Source of the DNA: Acrocarpospora macrocephala
Lineage (GTDB): Bacteria > Actinomycetota > Actinomycetes > Streptosporangiales > Streptosporangiaceae
NCBI RefSeq assembly: GCF_009687865.1
Contig: NZ_BLAE01000027.1
Location: forward strand, 74,195 to 138,194
DNA length: 64,000 nt
Reading direction: 5' to 3'
Under the pieces are notes generated by a model that saw only the letters and a list, made by a program, of their open reading frames with translations, was not told the DNA's origin and did not search any database. Every line of letters begins with the position of its first letter. The stretch's first letter is position 1. Position numbers and translations under genes: made by a program. This document shows positions 8,359 to 18,482 of the stretch, piece by piece.

Positions 8359-8832
8359 ATGGACATCAACTCACAGGACCAGCAGGCAGGCAAGCGCAAG
8401 CCCGGTACGCCCGGGGCGTTCTCACGGTGGATGCAGCGGACGATGAACGCTCGTATAAGCCGAAAAATCCGACGTGGCCGCGGCGAGCTCATGGGCATGG
8501 ACGTACTGATCCTGAACACGGTGGGCCGCCGCAGCGGGCAGCCGCGGGAGACGCCGGTGGCGTGGTTCGCCGACGGTGCGGACGCGTGGCTGGTCGTCGC
8601 ATCGGGCGGGGGGAGCCGGCACCCGGACTGGCACGCCAATCTGATGGCGCACCCCGACCGGGCGTCGATCGAACTGCCTGGCCGCGAGGCCATGCCGGTG
8701 ACGCCGCACCGGCTCGATGGCGCCGACCGTGAGCGGGCATGGCAGCGCATCGCCGCCGCTCAGCCCCGCATCGCGAAGTACCAGAGCAAATCCGACCGGG
8801 TATACCCGGTGATCCGACTCACCCCGCGGTGA
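8359..8832 (+). CDS. deazaflavin (F420)-dependent nitroreductase-family protein (DUF385)
   Basis: A 157-aa member of the DDN/DUF385 split-barrel family, whose studied members bind coenzyme F420. Seen: GMDVLILNTVGRRSGQPRETPV with the family's TxGRxSG motif, WLVVASGGG, and HPDWHANLMAHP, the conserved phosphate- and deazaflavin-binding region. The start is ATG 8359; a longer reading from 8275 lacks support. A strong hairpin follows directly. F420-dependent reductases are common in actinobacteria; the substrate is unknown. Confidence 0.85.
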   Translation: MDINSQDQQAGKRKPGTPGAFSRWMQRTMNARISRKIRRGRGELMGMDVLILNTVGRRSGQPRETPVAWFADGADAWLVVASGGGSRHPDWHANLMAHPDRASIELPGREAMPVTPHRLDGADRERAWQRIAAAQPRIAKYQSKSDRVYPVIRLTPR

Positions 8833-8838
8833 CCGCAT

Positions 8839-8865
8839 AGGCCTGCGGTCGCGGATCGCAGGCCT
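8839..8865 (+). terminator. Rho-independent-type hairpin after the DUF385 gene
   Basis: Perfect 9-bp stem AGGCCTGCG / CGCAGGCCT with a 9-nt loop, beginning 7 nt after the TGA of the DUF385 gene. It separates this gene from the catabolic cluster. Confidence 0.6.
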
Positions 8866-9028
8866 GGAGTGACCCCGTCCCGGAGCCGATCGCCGACCCT
8901 GCGTTACCGGGTGCACCACCAGCACAATGTTCTCGCCGAAAGGACACGCTCTCGCCGTCCCGTACTCCGTGACCTGGCCATCGGAAACGCCAGTCAACCA
9001 GGACAGTCCGGAAACATCCTGGAAAGTG

Positions 9029-9087
9029 ATCCTTGACACACATGAAACAAGGATGCAACCTTTGCACTCTGAGTTCAATCAGTACAA
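9029..9087 (+). promoter_or_regulatory. promoter/operator region of the catabolic ABC-transporter operon
   Basis: Contains a TTGACA box (9033-9038) inside a 7-bp inverted repeat (ATCCTTG 9029-9035, CAAGGAT 9048-9054). Three half-sites at exact 9-bp spacing follow: TTGCACTC (9062-9069), GAGTTCAA (9071-9078) and CAGTACAA (9080-9087). The first two form a 17-bp dyad at 9062-9078. Related dyads precede other units of the cluster at 18448, 21994 and 29491. The region ends 17 nt before the substrate-binding-protein start. Confidence 0.5.
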
Positions 9088-9104
9088 AGGACGGGAGCCG
9101 GCGC

Positions 9105-10352
9105 GTGTTTGGACTTATCAAGGATGGGCGGGCCGGCAGCGCGCGCTCGGCTTCGACGATCGCGGCTGTCTTGACAGTCATGGCACTTACCGCATGCTCG
9201 GCGGGCACGCAGGAAGCCGCCACCAAGGACGACGCCGGCACCGGTGCGGCGACCAACGTCGGCGTCACCGACTCCGCCGTGACCATCGCCTACATCGGCG
9301 ATCTGTCCGGTCCGGACGCCGCCGTCGAGCTGACCTACTACGAGGGGATCAAGCTGGCCATCGACCGGGCCAACGCGAGCGGCGGCATCAACGGCCGCAC
9401 GATCGACCTCAAGGCCGGCGACACCCGCTTCGACACCGCTCAAGCGGTGACGCTCTTCAAGAAGTACACCAGCGAGCAGCCCTCCCTGGCCCTGCTGGGC
9501 ATCAACGTCTCCTCCATGTTCGAGGCGCTCACCACGCGCATCTCCGCCGAGAAGGTGCCGGTCATCGGACCGACCGGCGTCACTAAGGTGACTCTCGCCA
9601 ACCCGTACATCTACAACGCCCAGGCGGACCTGCCGACCAGCGCGGAGGCGATCACCAAGTTCATCTCCAGGCAGCTTGGCGCCAATGCCAAGGTGGGCGT
9701 CGCCCGCATCAGCACCGCCTCCGGCGACGAGTGGTTCGACCTGTTCCAGAAGGAAGCACCGAAGATCCAGGCCGAGGTCACCGGTCAGCAGAAGATCGAA
9801 CCGGCGGCAGTGGAAGCCGCCGCCCAGGTCGCCCAGTTCAAGCGGGACAAGGTCGACGCTGTCACGCTCCACGCCGGCAGCGGCGGCGCGATCGCCCTGC
9901 TGAAGTCGATGCAGACGGGCGGGCTGAACGTCCCGGTCTTCTCGACCTTCGGCGCCAGCGGGCCGACCCTGTGGAAGAGCGCCGGCACGCTCGCCGCGAG
10001 CACCTACGCGTTCGACGCCTTCGCCCCGCCGGACAGCGACGTGCCCGGACGCGCGGACCTGGAGGCCGCGATGCGGACGGCGGGCAGCTGGGACAAGTTC
10101 CAGCAGGACAAGAACTACGCCGAGGGCTGGGTGATCGGCAACGTCGTGGTGGAGTCGCTGAAGCGGGCCGGAAAGGATCTCACCCGGGCGTCCTTCATCG
10201 AGGCGCTGCGCTCTCCGGAGGGATTCCAGACCGGCGGTTACAGCGCCGATGTCAACTGGAGCAAGAAGAACGGACTGGCTGACGCCTCGGCGGTGAAGGC
10301 GTTCACCTTCGACCCGGGCACGCAGCGAATCGTCGAAGTGACGAACCCTTGA
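9105..10352 (+). CDS. LIV-type ABC transporter substrate-binding lipoprotein
   Basis: A 415-aa periplasmic-binding-protein type I lipoprotein (Peripla_BP_6). The signal peptide ends in the lipobox LTAC with the lipidated Cys at 31. The mature part starts with VTIAYIGDLSGPDAAVELTYYEGIKLAIDRAN and GGINGRTIDL, the classic LivJ/LivK opening. The start is GTG 9105, preceded by GGGAG; an ATG at 9033 falls inside the promoter. It is the first gene of a tight operon with two permeases and two ATPases. In catabolic clusters such proteins often bind aromatic or branched carboxylates rather than amino acids, and the cluster's CoA ligases suggest an organic acid ligand here. Confidence 0.9.
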   Translation: MFGLIKDGRAGSARSASTIAAVLTVMALTACSAGTQEAATKDDAGTGAATNVGVTDSAVTIAYIGDLSGPDAAVELTYYEGIKLAIDRANASGGINGRTIDLKAGDTRFDTAQAVTLFKKYTSEQPSLALLGINVSSMFEALTTRISAEKVPVIGPTGVTKVTLANPYIYNAQADLPTSAEAITKFISRQLGANAKVGVARISTASGDEWFDLFQKEAPKIQAEVTGQQKIEPAAVEAAAQVAQFKRDKVDAVTLHAGSGGAIALLKSMQTGGLNVPVFSTFGASGPTLWKSAGTLAASTYAFDAFAPPDSDVPGRADLEAAMRTAGSWDKFQQDKNYAEGWVIGNVVVESLKRAGKDLTRASFIEALRSPEGFQTGGYSADVNWSKKNGLADASAVKAFTFDPGTQRIVEVTNP

Positions 10353-10377
10353 GCGTCTCCGCGCCTGGAGCAGAACG

Positions 10378-11244
10378 ATGACTGACTTCCTCAACGCCGT
10401 CTGGAGCGGTTCCGGATTCGGCTCGCTGTACGGACTCGTGGCGCTGGGCCTAGTCGTGATCTTCAAGAGCACCGGAATCCTGAACTTCTCGGGTGGTGCC
10501 CTGATGGCCGTGGGTGGCGTCGTGGCGGCTGGCCTCGGCGCCCAAGGGTTCTGGGTGGCCGCCGGAATCGCCGTCGTGGCGGTCGCGGGGGTGGGGGCGG
10601 TGGCCAACCTCACGGTGATGCGTCCGCTCCTGGGCCGCGGGCTGTTTCCCGGTGTCATGGTGACCATCGGTCTGGCCAGCGTCATCGAAGGCACCAGCGG
10701 CCTCCTCTTCGGACGCCAGCCACGCTTCCTCCCGGATCCGATCGGAGTCCCGACGTTCGATCTCCCCTTCGGGACCTCGATGTCCAGCACGCTGGCGGTC
10801 GCCCTCGGGTTGTCGGCCGCGGCGACCGTGCTGCTGGCGATCGCGTTCAACCGGACCTCGGTCGGCCTCCAGCTTCGGGCTGCGGCCGTTCGCCCGGAGG
10901 TGGCCTCGATGTTCGGCGCAAACCCCGGGCGAATTTTCACCTACGCGTGGGCGGTCGCCGGCGGTCTGGCCGCGCTGGCCGGTGCGCTGCTCGCCTCGCT
11001 GACCGTCGCGGACATCTCCATCGCGACATTCGCCCTGCGCGCCTTCGCCGCCATGATCGTGGGCGGTGTCGACAGCCTGGGCGGGGCGTTCCTGGGCGGC
11101 ATCCTGGTGGGTGTCACCGAGATGCTGGCCGGGACGTACCTCGGGGATGACTTCCGGCTGCCCTCGACCATGGTCGTGCTCATGGTGTTCCTGATGGTCC
11201 GGCCCCAGGGACTGTTCGGCACCCCGGAGGTGGTCCGGCCATGA
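10378..11244 (+). CDS. LivH-type ABC transporter permease
   Basis: A 288-aa inner-membrane permease of the branched-chain amino acid type. The N-terminal SGSGFGSLYGLVALGLVVIFK and the later GGVDSLGGAFLGGILVG are the conserved LivH segments, with about eight membrane helices. A GGAGCAGAACG ribosome site precedes ATG 10378. Its stop overlaps the next permease start by 4 bp, indicating translational coupling. It should pair with the LivM-type protein to form the channel of the importer. Confidence 0.9.
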   Translation: MTDFLNAVWSGSGFGSLYGLVALGLVVIFKSTGILNFSGGALMAVGGVVAAGLGAQGFWVAAGIAVVAVAGVGAVANLTVMRPLLGRGLFPGVMVTIGLASVIEGTSGLLFGRQPRFLPDPIGVPTFDLPFGTSMSSTLAVALGLSAAATVLLAIAFNRTSVGLQLRAAAVRPEVASMFGANPGRIFTYAWAVAGGLAALAGALLASLTVADISIATFALRAFAAMIVGGVDSLGGAFLGGILVGVTEMLAGTYLGDDFRLPSTMVVLMVFLMVRPQGLFGTPEVVRP

Positions 11245-12269
11245 CGCAGTCCATCGCTCCGCCCCATCTGGCGGACCCGGCGCAGCCGCGGGCGGGTGTG
11301 CGGCGGACGGGCCTTGCGGTGCTGGCCGTCGCGATCGTCGTCGCGTTGCCGCTGGTGGTCTCGCCGTACTGGACGACGGTCGCGACGAACGCCGTGCTCG
11401 CGTTCGCGATCGCGGCGCCGCTCAATCTGCTCACCGGCAATGCGGGGCAGTTCTCGCTGGGTAACGCGGCGTTCCTGGTCGTCGGCGCGTACACGGGCGC
11501 GTTCGTCACCTTCACGTTCGACATGGAGCTGCCGATCGCCATGCTGGTGGCGGCGGCGGCCGGCGCTCTGGTCGGATTCATCGTCGGACTTCCGTCGCTG
11601 CGCCTGCGCGGCGCCTATCTCCTCATGTCGACCCTGGCCGCGCATTACATCCTGGTGTTCGCGGCCCTGAAGTTCCAGACGAGCCAGTTCGGCGCCGCCG
11701 GAGCGATCTTTCCGCCGCTGCGCGTCGCCGGCGTGGACCTCAGCGGTGATCGGTCGATGTACTTCGTCATCGCGGCTTTCGCGGCGCTGATCGGATTGAT
11801 CATCACCAATATCATGCGGAGCGGCCACGGCCGGGCGATCGAGGCGGTGAAGGCCCGGGACGTGGCCGCCGCGGCCTGCGGGATCTCGGTGGCACGCACG
11901 AAGTTGTGGGTGTGGTCGCTGTCCTCGGCCATGATCGCGGCTGCGGGAGTGCTGCAGGCGTACTACCTCGGCTCCGCCAGCGTGGAGTTCTACACGCTCA
12001 ACCTGGCGATCACGTACGTCGCGATGATCCTGGTGGGTGGGCTCGGCAGCCTCGGCGGTTCGCTCCTCGGCGCGTGTTTTGTGACGCTCGTGCCGGTGGT
12101 CGTGAACCATCTCTCGGAGGCGTACGGCGGCGGGGGCGTCCTCGCTCATCCGCACGAGCTGCAGACCGTCATCTACGGGCTCATCATCATCGCCTTCGTC
12201 CTCCTCAAACCCGATGGGCTGATCGGTTTCGTCCGATCGGCGGCCCGCCGGCTACGGAATGGCGGGTGA
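11241..12269 (+). CDS. LivM-type ABC transporter permease
   Basis: A 342-aa permease with the LivM signature: NLLTGNAGQFSLGNAAFLVVGAYTGA near residue 55, GLPSLRLRGAYLLMSTLAAHYI in the middle, and GGLGSLGGSLLGACFVTLVPV near the C-terminus. About ten membrane helices are predicted. It overlaps livH by 4 bp and the first ATPase gene by 11 bp, so the five transporter genes form one translationally coupled unit. Confidence 0.9.
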   Translation: MTQSIAPPHLADPAQPRAGVRRTGLAVLAVAIVVALPLVVSPYWTTVATNAVLAFAIAAPLNLLTGNAGQFSLGNAAFLVVGAYTGAFVTFTFDMELPIAMLVAAAAGALVGFIVGLPSLRLRGAYLLMSTLAAHYILVFAALKFQTSQFGAAGAIFPPLRVAGVDLSGDRSMYFVIAAFAALIGLIITNIMRSGHGRAIEAVKARDVAAAACGISVARTKLWVWSLSSAMIAAAGVLQAYYLGSASVEFYTLNLAITYVAMILVGGLGSLGGSLLGACFVTLVPVVVNHLSEAYGGGGVLAHPHELQTVIYGLIIIAFVLLKPDGLIGFVRSAARRLRNGG

Positions 12270-13031
12270 CGTGGTGGAGCAGCAGTTCCTTTCGGTTCGC
12301 GACCTCGACGTCGCCTACGCCAGCGGAGCACACGCCCTGCGGGGCGTGTCCATCGAGGTGGGCGCGGGGGAGCGAGTGGGAATCGTCGGAGCCAACGGCG
12401 CGGGCAAGACCACGGTGGCCCGGGCCGTGACGGGCCTGTCCGCTGTTTTCAGAGCCACCGTGCGCCAGGGCAGGATCTCGCTGGCCGGCAAGGACACGAC
12501 GCGGTGGCCGGCGTGGCGGGTGCTCGCCGCGGGGGTGGTCACCATCCCCGAGGGCCGTGGCGTGATCAGCAATATGACGGTCGAGGACAACCTGCGGCTC
12601 GTGCTCGCGGCGATACCCCGTAGGCGTCGCCCCGCCGTCACCGAGGCCTACACGATGTACCCGGTGCTCGGAGAGCGTCGCCGCGCCATGGCGGGACTGC
12701 TGTCCGGCGGCGAGCAGCAGATGCTGGCCGTCGCCCGCGCTCTCCTGGTCAGACCCCGCCTGATCGTCGCCGACGAGTTGTCCCTCGGACTCGCGCCGCG
12801 AATCGTCACGGAGATCCTCGACGGGTTGGCGGCGCGGGCGGCGAACGAGGGAACCGCCGTGCTCCTGATCGAGCAAGCGGTCGTGATGTCCCTGCGGTTC
12901 GTGGACCGCGCGTACGTGCTCGACCAGGGCACGGTCGTCGCCCAGGGGACCAGCGACGAGCTGCGGCAGGCCGGCGACACGACGGCCCGCTACCTCGGGG
13001 TCGCGGACCTGAGCCGAGCGGAGGAACTGCT

Positions 13032-13035
<4 letters not shown>
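12259..13035 (+). CDS. LivF-type ABC transporter ATP-binding protein
   Basis: A 258-aa ATPase. Walker A is GANGAGKTT, the signature is LSGGEQQMLAVARALL, and Walker B is LIVADELSLGLAP, the LivF form. Two starts are possible: ATG 12259, overlapping the permease by 11 bp, or GTG 12271; I keep the ATG. It drives uptake together with the LivG-type ATPase encoded immediately after it. The order LivF before LivG is the reverse of the E. coli order. Confidence 0.9.
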
Positions 13036-13832
<797 letters not shown>

Positions 13833-13844
13833 AATCGAGGTTCT

Positions 13845-15449
13845 ATGTCCGACTTCCTGGACCGCACCCTGACCGGCATGCTGCGCAAGCAGGCGGAGGC
13901 GGCGCCCGAGAAGGTGGCCCTGACGATCGTCGGCGAGGATCTCACCTACGCCGACCTCGTACGCCGATCCGACGCCATGGCACGCGGCCTTCAGCAGCTC
14001 GGCGTCGGACATGGCTCCGTAGTCGCCGTGCTGGCGGAGAACTGCGCCGACCAGGTGGTCATCCAGTTCGCGACGGCCCGGCTGCGGGCCATCGAGGTGA
14101 TGATCAACACCGCGTACCGTGGCGTGTTCCTGTCGCACCAGCTCCGGGTGAGCGGCGCCGAGGTGATCGTGGTCGATGACGCGCTGGTGCCGACCGTGCT
14201 GGAGATCCTCGGCGAGGTGCCCTCGCTCCGCCACCTCGTGGTGCGGGGTCACCAGAAGCCCGGCGTCCCCGGTGTGACGGTGAGCACCATCGCCGAGCTC
14301 CGGAACTGCGACGACGGGCCGCTGTCTCTGGTGGATCCCCGGTGGACCGACCCGTCGACGATCACCTTCACGTCCGGCACGACCGGCCCTTCCAAGGGCG
14401 CCACGATGACCCAGAACTACCTGTGCAACTTCGCGGAGATCGAAGCGCAGATCTGGTACCGAAGTCCCGAGGACACCTTCTACTCGTGCGGGCCGCTGTT
14501 CCACCTCGCGGCGAAGGGCATCGCCGTGCTGGGCGCGATGCGACGCGGCGTGCGCTGCGTCCAGGACGAGCGCCTGAGCGTTTCCGGGTTCTGGCGGCGG
14601 ATCAGGGAGGAGAACTGCAACGCGACCCTCATGCTCGGCTCCGTGGCGATGCTGCTGTGGACCCGGGAGCCGTCCGACGACGAGGGCATCGACACCGTCG
14701 TGGGCGTGCCCGCGCCGCCTCCATCGCTGCAACCGGCGATGGAAGAACGCTGGAAATGCAAGTTCGAGAGCGTGTACGGCCTGAGCGAGGCGGCCCCACT
14801 CTCGCGCACGGGCCCGGACATCCCGTTGCGACCGGGATCGTCGGGAAAGATCGTGCGGGAGTACTTCGACGTGCGCATCTTCGACGACAACGACTTCGAG
14901 CTGCCGCGCGGCGAGATCGGCGAGGTGGTCGTCCGGCCGATGCAGCCCCACTCGATCTTCGAGGGCTACTACGGCGAACCCGAGGCGACGGCCCACAAGT
15001 TCAGAAACCTGTGGTTCCACACCGGTGACCTGGGCCGCATCGACGAGAACGACTACTTCTACTTCGAGGACCGCAAGGACGACTATCTGCGGCGGCGCGG
15101 CGAGAACATCTCGTCGTACGAAGTGGAGACGGCGATCATTCGCCACCCGGCGGTGTTGCAGGTCGGTGTGGTGGGCGTACAGAGCGAGATGGCCGAGCAG
15201 GAGGTCAAGGCCAGCGTCGTGCTGAGGGACGGGGCGACCCTCGGCTACGAGGAGTTCATCGAGCACTGCGTCGCGACCATGCCGTACTTCGCCGTCCCCC
15301 GGTACGTGGAGTTCGTCGGCGAACTGCCGTTCACGCCCAGCGGCAAGATGCAGAAGGAGAAGATCCGGGCGGCGGGCACGGCCGGATGCTGGGATCGGGA
15401 GCAGGCGGGGATCCGCCTCAGCGGGAAATCCCGAACGGTGACCGCATGA
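13845..15449 (+). CDS. AMP-forming acyl-CoA ligase, CaiC-like
   Basis: A 534-aa ANL-family ligase that would activate a carboxylic acid to its CoA thioester through an acyl-adenylate. Visible motifs are the P-loop TFTSGTTGPSKG, YGLSEAAPL, the hinge region DRKDDYLRRRGENISSYEVE and the catalytic Lys in TPSGKMQKEK. The N-terminus FLDRTLTGMLRKQAEAAPEKVAL and RRRGENIS hinge resemble crotonobetaine/carnitine-CoA ligases. The next gene, overlapping by 4 bp, is a CaiB/AMACR-family protein, so the CoA ester may pass to it directly. The true substrate is unknown. Confidence 0.85.
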   Translation: MSDFLDRTLTGMLRKQAEAAPEKVALTIVGEDLTYADLVRRSDAMARGLQQLGVGHGSVVAVLAENCADQVVIQFATARLRAIEVMINTAYRGVFLSHQLRVSGAEVIVVDDALVPTVLEILGEVPSLRHLVVRGHQKPGVPGVTVSTIAELRNCDDGPLSLVDPRWTDPSTITFTSGTTGPSKGATMTQNYLCNFAEIEAQIWYRSPEDTFYSCGPLFHLAAKGIAVLGAMRRGVRCVQDERLSVSGFWRRIREENCNATLMLGSVAMLLWTREPSDDEGIDTVVGVPAPPPSLQPAMEERWKCKFESVYGLSEAAPLSRTGPDIPLRPGSSGKIVREYFDVRIFDDNDFELPRGEIGEVVVRPMQPHSIFEGYYGEPEATAHKFRNLWFHTGDLGRIDENDYFYFEDRKDDYLRRRGENISSYEVETAIIRHPAVLQVGVVGVQSEMAEQEVKASVVLRDGATLGYEEFIEHCVATMPYFAVPRYVEFVGELPFTPSGKMQKEKIRAAGTAGCWDREQAGIRLSGKSRTVTA

Positions 15450-16609
15450 ACGGGCCCCTGGCAGGGTTGCGTGTCGTCGAGATCGGTTCGATCGGCCCCG
15501 GGCCGTTCTGCGCCATGATGCTCGCCGACATGGGCGCCGAGGTGATCCGCGTCGACCGCCTGGACGGCGGCGGACCGGTGGGGCCGAGCAGTGACCATGC
15601 GCACGAGCTGATGAATCGCGGTCGGCGTTCGGCCGGCGTCAACCTGAAGCACCCACGTGGTCCCGGTGTCGTGCTGCGCCTCGTCGAGCAGGCCGATGTG
15701 TTGATCGAGGGTTTTCGCCCGAGGGTCGCCGAACGCCTGGGGATCGGACCGGAGGTGTGTCTCGCCCGCAATCCTCGGCTGGTTTACGGCCGGATGACCG
15801 GCTACGGCCAGGAGGGTCCTGGTGCGGATACGGTCGGCCATGACCTCAACTACATCGCCGCCAACGGTGTGCTCAGCATGATCGGCCGGCGTGGGCAGCC
15901 GCCGACGCCACCGCTGAACCTCGTCGGCGATATCGGCGGAGGCGGTCTCATCCTGGCGTTCGGCCTGCTGGCCGCGCTGTTCGAAAGAACAGAGTCAGGT
16001 CGGGGTCAGGTCGTCGACGCGGCCATGGTGGACGGCGCCGCCGTACTGGCGACGCAGTTCTTCGGCTGGGTGCAGACCGGCGAATGGTCGCCCGATCGGG
16101 GCACCAACATGATCGACAGCGGCGCGCCCTACTACGACGTTTACGAGACCGCTGACGGCCGCTGGCTCAGCGTCGCCGCCGTCGAGCCGCGCTTCTACGC
16201 CGCCCTGCTGAAGCTGTTCGAACTCGACGCCGCGGACCTGCCCGACCGGGACGATCCGGCGACCTGGCCGGTGCTGAAGGAGACCTTCGCCGCCACCGTC
16301 AGGAGCCGCACGCGCGCGGAGTGGTGCACTCTGGCCGTCGGCCTGGACGCGTGCGTGGCCCCCGTCCTGGGCCCTGAGGAGGTGGAGGCGGACGAGCACC
16401 TCAGCGCCCGGGGCACCTTCGTCCGCGCGGACGGTGTTCTGCAGCCTGCCCCCGCGCCCCGGTTCAGCCGTACCCCGGCCCGGTTGACCCGGCCGCCCGC
16501 CCGCCCCGGCGAGCACACCGCCGAAGCGCTGGCCGACTGGGGGTTCTCCGCCGCCGACGTCGCGGATCTGCAGGCAGACAAGGTCATCGGGAGAGGAAGA
16601 GACCAATGA
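15446..16609 (+). CDS. alpha-methylacyl-CoA racemase-like protein (CaiB/BaiF family III)
   Basis: A 387-aa family III CoA-transferase-fold protein. Start ATG 15446 overlaps the ligase stop (ATGA). It has the AMACR catalytic pair: H132 in GHDLNY and D162 in NLVGDIGGGG, matching His126/Asp156 of mycobacterial MCR, plus GPGPFCAMMLADMGAEVIRVDR at the N-terminus. AMACR epimerises 2-methylacyl-CoA so that branched chains can be oxidised. This supports a methyl-branched substrate for the cluster. A CoA-transferase role cannot be excluded because D133, aligned with the transferase nucleophile, is also retained. Confidence 0.8.
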   Translation: MNGPLAGLRVVEIGSIGPGPFCAMMLADMGAEVIRVDRLDGGGPVGPSSDHAHELMNRGRRSAGVNLKHPRGPGVVLRLVEQADVLIEGFRPRVAERLGIGPEVCLARNPRLVYGRMTGYGQEGPGADTVGHDLNYIAANGVLSMIGRRGQPPTPPLNLVGDIGGGGLILAFGLLAALFERTESGRGQVVDAAMVDGAAVLATQFFGWVQTGEWSPDRGTNMIDSGAPYYDVYETADGRWLSVAAVEPRFYAALLKLFELDAADLPDRDDPATWPVLKETFAATVRSRTRAEWCTLAVGLDACVAPVLGPEEVEADEHLSARGTFVRADGVLQPAPAPRFSRTPARLTRPPARPGEHTAEALADWGFSAADVADLQADKVIGRGRDQ

Positions 16610-17787
16610 GTGCTTTCGACGGCTTCGACCTCTACGACCCCGGCTACCTCGCCGACCCCGAGTCGATCTGGAAACCGATGCGGGACCGCTGCCCGGTGGC
16701 CCACACCGACAGTCGCGGCGGCGCGTGGATGCTCTCCCGGCACGGCGACATCTGCGCCGTCGCCCTCGACCCCGAGACGTTCTCGTCCCGAGCGGGCGAG
16801 GTCACCGGGCCGGTGCCGGCGCCCGGGCGGGAACTGAAGATCCCACCCGTCAGCTCCGACCCGCCGGACCACGCACGCGACCGCAAACTGCTGATGCCGC
16901 TGTTCAGCAAGGAGGCGGTCGCCGGGCTCGAACCGCTGACCCGGCGCACGGCGCGCGAGCTGGTGGCGTCGATCGTGACGTCCGGCGGGACGGTCGACGC
17001 GGTCGAGGAGTACGCCCGCGTGATCCCCGTCGTGGTGACCACGAAGATGCTCGACCTCCCCCCGGCCGACGAGGCGTTGTTCCGGCAGTGGACGCTCCGG
17101 ATGCTCAAGGACGGCGCGCAGGATTACGCGATCAGGGCGGAGGCCGTCCGAGCCATCCAGGGCTACTTCAGGGACCGGCTGCGATCTTCGGCTTCGGGTG
17201 GAGTCATGGGCCACCTGCTCCGCAAGCGGGCCGAGGGCGAACCGCTGAGCGACGAGCGGATCGTCGGCATGTGCTTCCTCATGCTCATCGCCGGGATCGA
17301 CACCACGTGGAGCGCCCTGGGCTCGGCGTTGTGGCACCTGGCCACCCACGCGGAGCATCGACGCCTCCTGGCCCGCGGGCCCGAGCTCATCCCCAACGCC
17401 GTCGAGGAGTTCCTGCGCGTGTACGCCCCCGTCACCATCGGCAGGGTGGTCACCAGGGACGCCACGCTCGGCGGCCGCACCCTCCGCACCGGCGACCGGG
17501 TGGTGCTGCCGTGGGCTGCGGCCAACCTGGACCCCGCGGTCCACCCGGCGTCGGGCGAGGTGCACATCACGGCAGAACGCCCGCGTCACCTCGCGTTCGG
17601 GCTGGGCATCCACCGCTGCCTGGGCGCCCAGCTCGCCCAGATGGAACTGCGCGTCGCGCTCGAGGAGTGGCTCACCCGGATCCCGGAGTTCGATCTGGTG
17701 TCACCCGAGGTGTCCTGGAGCGGCGGCAACACCCGCGGTCCTGAGTCCCTCCTGGTCCGGATCCCGTCGTCCGCGGCCGTGCGATGA
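16606..17787 (+). CDS. cytochrome P450
   Basis: A 393-aa soluble bacterial P450. The I-helix carries AGIDTT (229-234) with the oxygen-activating Asp-Thr pair, the K-helix region has EEFLR, and the heme loop is FGLGIHRCLG with the proximal Cys at 338. The start overlaps the racemase-like gene by 4 bp. It needs a ferredoxin and a reductase. None adjoins, but a 3Fe-4S-type ferredoxin and a ferredoxin reductase lie 11-12 kb away on the opposite strand of the same cluster. It probably hydroxylates the imported substrate or an intermediate. Confidence 0.9.
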   Translation: MSAFDGFDLYDPGYLADPESIWKPMRDRCPVAHTDSRGGAWMLSRHGDICAVALDPETFSSRAGEVTGPVPAPGRELKIPPVSSDPPDHARDRKLLMPLFSKEAVAGLEPLTRRTARELVASIVTSGGTVDAVEEYARVIPVVVTTKMLDLPPADEALFRQWTLRMLKDGAQDYAIRAEAVRAIQGYFRDRLRSSASGGVMGHLLRKRAEGEPLSDERIVGMCFLMLIAGIDTTWSALGSALWHLATHAEHRRLLARGPELIPNAVEEFLRVYAPVTIGRVVTRDATLGGRTLRTGDRVVLPWAAANLDPAVHPASGEVHITAERPRHLAFGLGIHRCLGAQLAQMELRVALEEWLTRIPEFDLVSPEVSWSGGNTRGPESLLVRIPSSAAVR

Positions 17788-18410
17788 GCGCTGCGGACGG
17801 CGTGCGCGAGCACTACAACCTGTGGCTCGGCCGGCGCCAGCCGCCCGGCACGGAGGATCCCGACTTCACCCGGCTGGCCGACGCGGTCCGCAGGCTCCAG
17901 GACCAGTTCACCGCGTCCCGCCCGCCACCGGCGCTGGCGGCCCACTCGGCGGACACCATCGAGGACCTGGTCGCCGCGCTGGCCGGGTACCAGGTCGGGG
18001 AGCCCGACCAGGTGGCCGGCCGCCAGTTCGCCGCGGTCGGGCGAGGCCAGACGTTCGTGCCACCGGTGGAGATCGACACGTTCGACGGCGACTCCGTCAC
18101 GGCCCGGGTCTCCTTCGGACGGTTCTACCTGGGGAGCAACGGCGCAGTACACGGCGGGGCGATCTCGCTGCTGTTCGACGACCTGCTCGGCCAGGTGGCC
18201 AACGCGCCGGGGAAACCGCGCTCCCGGACGGCGTCGCTCAGCGTGGACTACCGGCGCGTCATTCCCCTCGAGACCGAGCTGACCGTCACCGCGCACACGA
18301 GCAGGGTCGAAGGGCGCAAGGTGTTCGTCAGCGGAGCCCTGCGATCCGACCGGCACCTGCTCGCCGAGGCGGAGGGCCTGTTCGTACGCCTCCTGGCCGA
18401 CCAGCAGTAA
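17784..18410 (+). CDS. PaaI-type hotdog thioesterase
   Basis: A 208-aa protein whose C-terminal half (about 85-205) is a hotdog thioesterase. NGAVHGGAISLLFDDLLGQVA contains the family's active-site region (HGG, then Asp on the helix), followed by RTASLSVDYRRVIPLETEL. The N-terminal ~80 residues are a helical extension. It overlaps the P450 gene by 4 bp and closes the first transcription unit. Such enzymes release CoA from stalled acyl-CoAs, a plausible housekeeping role beside several CoA ligases. Confidence 0.8.
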   Translation: MSAADGVREHYNLWLGRRQPPGTEDPDFTRLADAVRRLQDQFTASRPPPALAAHSADTIEDLVAALAGYQVGEPDQVAGRQFAAVGRGQTFVPPVEIDTFDGDSVTARVSFGRFYLGSNGAVHGGAISLLFDDLLGQVANAPGKPRSRTASLSVDYRRVIPLETELTVTAHTSRVEGRKVFVSGALRSDRHLLAEAEGLFVRLLADQQ

Positions 18411-18419
18411 CTGTGACGG

Positions 18420-18464
18420 TTGACACATCTGAATTCACAATGCAAGGCTGCACCCACAGTACAA
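18420..18464 (+). promoter_or_regulatory. promoter/operator before the acetoacetyl-CoA synthetase gene
   Basis: A TTGACACA box (18420-18427) is followed 28 bp later by the 17-bp dyad-like element CTGCACCCACAGTACAA (18448-18464), which matches the element at 21994 in 14 of 17 positions. The 10-mer CAGTACAAAG is identical to that upstream of the transporter operon (9080-9089). The start codon lies 19 bp downstream. Confidence 0.5.
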
Positions 18465-18482
18465 AGAAGGAAGTGATGCCCG

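Noticed and set aside
9075..10940. 621-codon minus-strand open frame across the binding-protein and LivH genes
   Set aside because: Low-complexity Arg/Gly/Val composition, no ribosome site, opposite two well-supported genes.
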